From: an uncultured Acetatifactor sp.
Lineage (GTDB): Bacteria > Bacillota > Clostridia > Lachnospirales > Lachnospiraceae
Assembly: GCA_910587755.1 (NCBI GenBank)
Contig: CAJUNZ010000057.1
Span: 1-18,874 of the forward strand
DNA: 18,874 nucleotides
Direction of reading: 5' to 3'
Below the pieces are notes generated by a model. That model had not been told where the DNA came from. It made no database searches and saw nothing but the letters and a program-made list of their open reading frames with translations. Below, piece by piece: positions 13,932 through 18,874 of this stretch. The translations under genes were made by a program, and so were the position numbers. Position 1 is the first letter of the stretch, and each line of letters begins with the position of its first letter.

Positions 13932-13982
13932 AAAAAAGCCGTCCGGCGACTTGACTTAAACAGGTCGCCGGGCGGCTTTTTT
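13932..13982. terminator. Strong, probably bidirectional terminator after parB
   Basis: Six A residues, then GCCGTCCGGCGAC (13938-13950), a 13-base loop, GTCGCCGGGCGGC (13964-13976), and six T residues. The GC-rich stem has one G-U pair and, counting the A/T tracts, the arms extend to about 21 bp. It closes the DUF5348-parA-parB unit 22 bases after parB and can act on either strand. Confidence 0.92.
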
Positions 13983-14053
13983 GCGTTCTGACGGATTTGT
14001 GCAGGCGGCTGCAGCACACAGCCGTCTGCACAGGAAAGGAAGGAGGAAGCCAT

Positions 14054-15115
14054 ATGCCGCTTGAACTGGATTATTACTATGGCAACGAGGCGGAACAGTA
14101 CAGCTTCTACCGTATCCCCAAAGTGCTGTTTACCGACAGCCGTTTCCGGGGGGTATCCGTGGAGGCAAAGGTGCTCTATGGGCTTCTGCTGGACCGGATG
14201 TCGCTCTCCGTCAAAAACGGGTGGATGGACGGGGACGGCAGGGTGTACATCATATTTACCATTGCCGATGTGATGGAGACGCTTGTGTGCGCGGAGCAGA
14301 AAGCAAATAAGCTGCTGTGTGAACTGGACTGCGTAAAAGGGGTGGGGCTGATTGAACGGAAAAGGCGGGGCCTGGGGAAGCCCAACGTGATCTATGTGAA
14401 GAACTTCATCCGGAAGCCGCATGCGCCAGGACAGGGCGCATGGCCGGATCCGCCAGCGGGACCTGCCTTATCAGGAAGGGAACTGGTACCAGGGAAAACA
14501 GGTATGCCGCCTGATATGCCCGGACAGCCGGGGATTATGGAATCACAGATCCAGAATTGTGAAAATCACAAATCAGGAAATGTGAAAATCACAGGTCAGG
14601 AATTGCGAAAATCACAAACAAATAATACTGACCTGAATAAAACTGAGATGAGTGAGACTGATCCATCCATCAATCCCCGGATACAGCCATACAGGAGGGC
14701 ACTAGCAGTCGGGCAGAAAGGGATGGATGGGACAGGACAGGCAGAATGGTATAGCAATTACTGTGAGCTGATTAGGGAGAACATCAGCTACGGCGTCCTT
14801 CTGGAACGGTATCCCCATGACAGGGAACGGCTGGACGGCTTCGTGGAGCTCATGGCGGAAATCTGCTGCAGCACACGGAAGACCACCCGCATCAACCAGG
14901 AAGACATGTGTACGGAGGTGGTAAAGAGCCGCTTCCTGAAACTGGACAGTTCACACATCGAATATGTGATGGGCTGCCTGGATAGGAATACCACCCTGGT
15001 GGGGAATATCCGTGCCTATACCCTTTCCGCACTCTTCAATGCACCGGTGACCATCAGCCAGTATTACGCAAGCCTTGTCAGCCATGACATGGCCCGCGGT
15101 TTTGGCGGGGGATAG
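14054..15115 (+). CDS. RepA_N-type replication initiator protein
   Basis: A 353-residue protein. The N-terminal RepA_N domain (about 8-117) is recognisable from YYYGNEAEQYSFYRIPKVLFT, then GVSVEAKVLYGLLLDRMSLS, FTIADVMETL and GLIERKRRGLGKPNVIYV; it is a winged-helix initiator module of Firmicutes plasmids. A low-complexity Pro/Gly/Gln linker follows, containing the iterons at DNA level (residues 167-189). The C-terminal domain (about 230-353) is helical and resembles DUF6017. The start is the ATG at 14054 after AAGGAGGAAG. In this family the origin usually lies within the rep gene. It sits after the parAB terminator, so it is separately transcribed. The likely job is replication of an excised or plasmid form of the element. 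Confidence 0.88.
   Translation: MPLELDYYYGNEAEQYSFYRIPKVLFTDSRFRGVSVEAKVLYGLLLDRMSLSVKNGWMDGDGRVYIIFTIADVMETLVCAEQKANKLLCELDCVKGVGLIERKRRGLGKPNVIYVKNFIRKPHAPGQGAWPDPPAGPALSGRELVPGKTGMPPDMPGQPGIMESQIQNCENHKSGNVKITGQELRKSQTNNTDLNKTEMSETDPSINPRIQPYRRALAVGQKGMDGTGQAEWYSNYCELIRENISYGVLLERYPHDRERLDGFVELMAEICCSTRKTTRINQEDMCTEVVKSRFLKLDSSHIEYVMGCLDRNTTLVGNIRAYTLSALFNAPVTISQYYASLVSHDMARGFGGG
14552..14619 (+). repeat. Three 23-bp iterons inside repA, probable replication origin
   Basis: Three direct repeats (14552-14573, 14574-14596, 14597-14619) share a core GTGAAAATCAC (GCGAAAATCAC in the third) at exact 23-base spacing (14559, 14582, 14605). Each core is a short dyad, TGTGA-AAA-TCACA. A partial copy, GAATCACAGAT, precedes them (14540-14550), and an AT-rich stretch (AAACAAATAATACTGACC) follows. 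The spacing puts the sites on the same DNA face. Confidence 0.75.
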
Positions 15116-15342
15116 GGTGCCGGGGACAGCGCAGACCAGGCAGGGCGGCGATGGAAGTACAGGAGTGGGAAGCAGATTTTTCTTCCGCCGGTATGCCCTT
15201 ATGACAGACACACGGCAGCACCCAGGGGAATGGACCGGATAAGCTTCCGGCGGCTGGATGTCCAGGGAAAGGGGATAATAGGGAGACAAAAGAAAAACGA
15301 CAGGGGGAGGCGGGTAAAAAACGTGGAAAGGAGCAGACAGAC

Positions 15343-17229
15343 ATGGGAAACGTTTTGAAGAGAAGTGCAGCCATGGTGCTGCTGGGCATCTGTATCGCAG
15401 TATCAGGCCTGTGCCCCGTACAGGCGGAAGACACGGTGTCCGGATACGAGCCGGTAACGGAACATTCCGTGGAAAATGGCACTGTATCAGGAGGGGATGC
15501 AGCTGACTGCGGGAGCGATGCCGCCGGGACGGACGACAGCGGTGATGCGGCAGGCAGTGCCGCCGGAACAGGCGCAGGAGATATGGAGCCAGGGGAAGCC
15601 GGTGAAGGAGGAAGTGGGGAAGAAGGCGGCACCGTATCCGGAGGGGACGGGGCGGCAGATACAGAAGACCCTGCGGGGACAGACAGCAGCGGGGGCGGAC
15701 CGGAAGACATAAATGCGGACGCGGATGCGGGAGCCGGTGGAGATACCGGAGGGCCGGAAGATGAGCCAGGGGAGGAAGGCATCAGCCCCTATGACCTGAC
15801 CGTTTACCCGGATGACCGGCTGATGCAGTGGAATATGGGCAACAGCAGCGGAAAGTACGGAAACAGTTTTGATACCTATGCAGTCTTTGACGACAACGTG
15901 ATTGCCGCTCTTTACGGCCTGGGTAATGACACCTACCGTCTGGAACTCACCGGAACCGGGGAGATGGCCGGTCTGGGACATTATGATTACCAGCCATATA
16001 AAGCTTACCGGAACAAGATTGTCAGCGTGACGGTGGGAGAGGGGATCACCAACGTGGGGAGCGAAGCCTTTGCCAGGTTCTCAAAGCTGCAGGAGTACAC
16101 GCTGCCCGCCAGCGTGAAGACCATAGGGGAGAACGCCTTTGAATACTGCACCTCCCTGAAATCAGTAGTGATTCCGGACACGGTTGACAGCCTTTCCCAC
16201 TACTGCTTCCAGCACTGTGAGGGAGCCGAATCCCTGACCATCCCGGGGGACCTGGATTACAACGGATTGAACATACCTTTTTATGACATGAAGAACCTGA
16301 AGGACATTTATATCACACCGGGGAAGACGGGAGCCGCAAGCGTGTCGCAGGTGACGGGCCCAACAAGCAGCCCTGCGAATATATCTGACGGTTATACCAT
16401 TCATTTCACGGAGGGTGTCACGGAGATCCACGATAAGGTATTTGCCAATACAAAGGCATCCCGCATAGAAATTGCCAACAGCGTCACTGTGATTGGGGCG
16501 GATGCCTTTGCCAAGAAAGCCTATGACACGAGCACTATTCCGGACTACATTGTGCTGGGGGACAATACCCGCAGCATAGCATTCAGGGCTTTTATGGCAT
16601 CGGTTCAGACCATCACGCCCACCACGGTGGAAATCGGGAATGTATACCAGTATGAATATGACTGGGCCGCCGTGCGCAGGGAAGTGACATTTGTGGTAAG
16701 GCTGAATGCACTGAAGGAGCTGGCGGGCATGGTGGAGAAGGACATTGCGGATGGGCTCCTGTCCCAGACGGGATACCCGGCTGCAGAGTGGAAGGAACTG
16801 CAGGGGGAGCTTTCAGCAGCGAAAAGGCTTGTGGATGAGGGGAACAGTGACCTGAACATGATTACAGGAAGCTTTATCAGACTGTATGATCTGTACCACT
16901 ATGAGGTTACGGCAGGTTTTATCATAACGGTTCCGGCGGAGGTCAGGCTGACGGAAGATGTGGAGAACAACAGGGTAATCGGGGTGATACCGGTTAAGGT
17001 GGAGTATCTGCGCCCAGTGGGTGACTTTTCCCTGTATCTTGATGAAGGCAGTTCTGCCATGCAGGATAAGCTGTCCGGAAAGATTCTGCCTTTGGAGATA
17101 TGGCTGGAGGATGGGCCGGGGGATGACAGCATATACGGTGGTTACAGCACCAGTCTGTGGCTGGCAGGCGAACGGCTTGCCGGGGACTGGGAGGGGACAG
17201 TACGGCTGACTTTCACCTGCGGGGAATGA
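15343..17229 (+). CDS. Secreted BspA-type leucine-rich-repeat surface protein
   Basis: A 628-residue exported protein. A signal peptide (1-28, hydrophobic core MVLLGICIAVSGL, cleavage after VQA) is followed by an acidic Gly/Glu/Asp/Ser-rich linker (29-150) in which TVSGGD occurs twice. Residues about 228-430 hold LRR_5 (BspA-like) repeats: VGSEAF, LPASVKTIGENAFEYCTSL, VVIPDTV, SRIEIANSVTVIGADAF. A helical spacer with LAGMVEKDIADGLL comes next, then a beta-rich C-terminal domain (526-628) from FIITVPAEVRL to VRLTFTCGE. BspA-like proteins bind host matrix proteins or other cells. No LPXTG motif, transmembrane tail or choline-type repeat is seen, so how it stays at the surface is unclear. ATG at 15343 follows AAAGGAG. 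The 227 bases upstream hold no gene. Confidence 0.85.
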   Translation: MGNVLKRSAAMVLLGICIAVSGLCPVQAEDTVSGYEPVTEHSVENGTVSGGDAADCGSDAAGTDDSGDAAGSAAGTGAGDMEPGEAGEGGSGEEGGTVSGGDGAADTEDPAGTDSSGGGPEDINADADAGAGGDTGGPEDEPGEEGISPYDLTVYPDDRLMQWNMGNSSGKYGNSFDTYAVFDDNVIAALYGLGNDTYRLELTGTGEMAGLGHYDYQPYKAYRNKIVSVTVGEGITNVGSEAFARFSKLQEYTLPASVKTIGENAFEYCTSLKSVVIPDTVDSLSHYCFQHCEGAESLTIPGDLDYNGLNIPFYDMKNLKDIYITPGKTGAASVSQVTGPTSSPANISDGYTIHFTEGVTEIHDKVFANTKASRIEIANSVTVIGADAFAKKAYDTSTIPDYIVLGDNTRSIAFRAFMASVQTITPTTVEIGNVYQYEYDWAAVRREVTFVVRLNALKELAGMVEKDIADGLLSQTGYPAAEWKELQGELSAAKRLVDEGNSDLNMITGSFIRLYDLYHYEVTAGFIITVPAEVRLTEDVENNRVIGVIPVKVEYLRPVGDFSLYLDEGSSAMQDKLSGKILPLEIWLEDGPGDDSIYGGYSTSLWLAGERLAGDWEGTVRLTFTCGE

Positions 17230-17334
17230 AGCTATGGTGGATGTATGGAGTATGGACAGTGTGGCTTCGGGAGAAGGAAAGATGACAGGAGCATGTTTTA
17301 GAAGCCGGGAAGAGCCCTGGCGGAAAGGAGACAA

Positions 17335-17853
17335 ATGGGGAAAAAAGATAACAGGAAAAAGTGGAGGAGGGTGGTTCCGGCAGTGCTGACAGCGGTGGTA
17401 ATCCTTGCGGTTATCACTGCCTTTTGCTTGGGACGCACACATGGAGGCGGGGAGACAGGCAGCAGCCTGGGCGGCATGGTGGTGGATACCAGAGCAGCAC
17501 AGGATGGGGGCGGAGAATCCGCAGAGAATCCCCTTGCGGGCAGAAGCGTCTACTTCTCCGGAATAGAGGATGCCGCCATCGGGCGGGAGATAGTGGTGCG
17601 GTTGGATAACCGGGAAGAGAACCTGGACTTCCTGCTGCGCTATGAGATTTACGATGCCGGAACCGGGGAGCTGGTCTTTGAGACGGACCTGATCCCCTCC
17701 GGCCAGCACATTGACTGGGTGCCCGGGGAGACACTGGAGCCGGGGGAATATACCCTGGATTTCCTCCAGATACCCTATTATCCTGAACCGTCCGGCAGAT
17801 ACATCAGCCTGACGCAGGGAAGCAACCAGGTGACACTGGCAATTCTGGACTGA
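17335..17853 (+). CDS. Single-pass membrane-anchored extracytoplasmic protein, unknown function
   Basis: A 172-residue protein with a very basic N-terminus (KKDNRKKWRR), one hydrophobic segment (about 13-32, VVPAVLTAVVILAVITAFCL), a Gly/Ser-rich stretch, and a beta-rich outer domain (about 68-172). In that domain VRLDNREENLDFLLRYEIYD, DLIPSGQHIDWVPGETLEPGEY and QGSNQVTLAIL look like an immunoglobulin-like sandwich. Topology is N-in, C-out, type II anchor or uncleaved signal. AAAGGAG lies at 17324-17330. It sits between two secreted proteins, 105 and 86 bases away, so the three are probably one cargo operon, and it may be a membrane partner of the other two. I do not recognise a named family. 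Confidence 0.8.
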   Translation: MGKKDNRKKWRRVVPAVLTAVVILAVITAFCLGRTHGGGETGSSLGGMVVDTRAAQDGGGESAENPLAGRSVYFSGIEDAAIGREIVVRLDNREENLDFLLRYEIYDAGTGELVFETDLIPSGQHIDWVPGETLEPGEYTLDFLQIPYYPEPSGRYISLTQGSNQVTLAILD

Positions 17854-17939
17854 GGTCCGGTTCTTGCAGGGCCCCGTGCCATAAGCCTGCCAGGCATGGG
17901 CGGCTCATAACAACAGGCAGGAAAGAAAAGGAGGTTTCC

Positions 17940-18497
17940 ATGAGAAACAGGATTTTGACGGCACTTTTAACAGCAGCAGTACTGCTGCAGGGCGGCATGA
18001 CTGCGGCGGCACAGGAGTACACCACAGAGGGGACCGCGGAATGCAGGATCTCCTGCCAGGTATCCTCGTCCTACACCGTATCCATTCCGGCAACGGTGGG
18101 ACTGACCTACTCGGCGGATACCGGCACGGCTTCGGGAAGCTTTCAGGTAGGGGTGAAAGGTGACCTGCTGCTGAACCAGATGGTGCAGGTGGAGCCCACA
18201 AGCCTGATGAAGGAACTGACGAAGGGCACAAACGGCGACTACTATCAGGGAACTATCAAAGGGGAGAAGACGGGATCTGTCCTTTCTGTGACAGTGAACC
18301 AGGAGAAAATCCGGTGGTATCCCGGAGGGACGACCCCGCTCTTTGACATGGGTGAGTATGTTGAGATCTCCGCGTCGGAGTATGTGTATGCGGCTGGGAC
18401 GGTGACAACCGGAGAAGTGGAAGCGGCAGATACTTATAGCGGCACCCTGGTCTTTACTTTTGGACTGGAGGAATATGAAAGACAGATCCTGCCGTAA
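17940..18497 (+). CDS. Small secreted beta-rich protein, adhesin- or pilin-like
   Basis: A 185-residue exported protein. The signal peptide (1-24, LTALLTAAVLLQGGMTAAA, cleavage near AAA-QE) is followed by a beta-rich domain (45-185) that begins YTVSIPATVGLTY and ends GTLVFTFGLEEYE. The same layout (a hydrophobic strand with VPA or IPA, a Val-rich middle, a tryptophan region, and a final GT-x-x-x-TF strand) is found in the C-terminal domain of the leucine-rich-repeat protein two genes upstream, so the two may share a fold. Two cysteines (C35, C39) lie just after the signal peptide. No sorting signal or membrane tail. ATG at 17940 follows AAAAGGAGG. Function unknown; surface attachment or assembly with its neighbours is a guess. 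Confidence 0.8.
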   Translation: MRNRILTALLTAAVLLQGGMTAAAQEYTTEGTAECRISCQVSSSYTVSIPATVGLTYSADTGTASGSFQVGVKGDLLLNQMVQVEPTSLMKELTKGTNGDYYQGTIKGEKTGSVLSVTVNQEKIRWYPGGTTPLFDMGEYVEISASEYVYAAGTVTTGEVEAADTYSGTLVFTFGLEEYERQILP

Positions 18498-18608
18498 TAC
18501 CATCAGAACCCGGAATCTGTCAGGGGTTTCCGGAGGAACCTTCTGGCTGATGGTTAAGCAGCAATCCGGGTAAAGCGAGACAGAAGCAGTGAGACGAAAC
18601 AGCGGTGT

Positions 18609-18643
18609 GCCGCCTGCTCCGGCAGGCGGCAGTTATCATAACT
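18609..18643 (+). terminator. GC-rich hairpin followed by a second perfect dyad after the surface-protein genes
   Basis: GCCGCCTGC (18609-18617) and GCAGGCGGC (18622-18630) form a perfect 9-bp stem with a TCCG loop. It is followed at once by AGTTAT-C-ATAACT (18631-18643), a perfect 13-base palindrome. No T tract follows, so it is not a standard terminator; it could still slow transcription or protect the 3' end, and the palindrome could be an operator. Confidence 0.4.
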
Positions 18644-18874
18644 TCTCGGAATCTCAATGAATGTGATTCTAACTGAAAATTGACAACTGAATATGGTGCA
18701 GGAAAAGAAATTTGAGAAAAATGGACATAAACATTGGACATAGCGGGTACTATGCCTTGAAAAATCTTATGGAATCGCTTAAGATATCATTATTAGGCGG
18801 CTAAACCTAAGAATGATTCTTGAAATGCCTCAGCAGATGGCATTTCCCAGGCATCAAGATGCTGTAACATCATG
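18644..18874. other. AT-rich non-coding end of the window
   Basis: No gene is seen. The stretch holds a direct repeat TGGACATA (18722-18729 and 18735-18742), a weak hairpin TTAGG/CCTAA (18793-18810), and an inverted repeat AAATGCC/GGCATTT (18823-18845). It is probably the regulatory region of a gene beyond the window. Confidence 0.4.

Larger units (their letters stand above)
11455..18874 (+). mobile_element. Probable end of an integrative or plasmid-derived element next to tRNA-Asn
   Basis: Beyond the tRNA the gene content changes from housekeeping and sporulation genes to DUF5348, ParA, ParB, a RepA_N-type initiator with internal iterons, and secreted surface proteins. This is the content of plasmids and of integrative conjugative elements of gut Firmicutes. 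No integrase, relaxase, excisionase or second attachment site is in the window, so the boundary is inferred: the left edge is assumed to be at or near the 3' end of tRNA-Asn, and the right edge lies beyond 18874. Confidence 0.5.

Noticed and set aside
14552..14619. Reading the 23-bp repeats as a CRISPR array
   Set aside because: The repeats are directly adjacent with no spacers and lie within a coding frame; iterons explain them better.

Overview
The window looks like chromosomal DNA of an anaerobic, endospore-forming Gram-positive of class Clostridia, most likely Lachnospiraceae. The grounds are two spoVA sporulation genes, strong AGGAGG-type ribosome binding sites, a tRNA gene without an encoded CCA, a DUF5721 gene, and a coding style that is moderately GC-rich over AT-richer intergenic DNA. 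No species can be named from the sequence alone.

Left part (1-11454) is host-like. It starts with two overlapping half-ABC-exporter genes (60-3783), probably a heterodimeric exporter. A promoter at 3822-3850 then leads into the most unusual locus: a small unknown gene (3951-4202), about 350 bases of structured RNA (4215-4564), and a Ro60-like DUF2828/vWA protein (4580-6037). The RNA block is a tRNA-Leu-like element whose anticodon arm is replaced by a long insert, followed by three tandem tRNA-like units. Each of these three is closed by an 8-bp helix of the form GUG.../...CAU whose inner base pairs co-vary between units. Each has the hexamer CAGCAA exactly 10 bases after its first base, and each contains an anticodon-arm-like hairpin. 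This looks like an RNA array paired with an RNA-binding Ro-type protein, and I do not recognise it as a described system.

Next come ridA, spoVAE, a convergent DUF5721 gene, argG, a DUF1294 membrane protein, a convergent DegV lipid-binding protein and spoVAC. The two spoVA genes lie 3.4 kb apart with no spoVAD between them. A consensus promoter (11231-11259) drives an orphan 5' fragment of tRNA-Asn (11278-11300) and then an intact tRNA-Asn (11383-11454) with a terminator.

Right part (11455-18874) looks like one end of an integrative or plasmid-like element: DUF5348, ParA, ParB and a RepA_N-type initiator, with a perfect palindrome inside parB and 23-bp iterons inside repA (probable replication origin). 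Three exported or membrane-anchored surface proteins follow as likely cargo: a BspA-type leucine-rich-repeat protein, a single-pass anchored protein and a small secreted beta-rich protein. The integrase, relaxase and other end of the element are outside the window.
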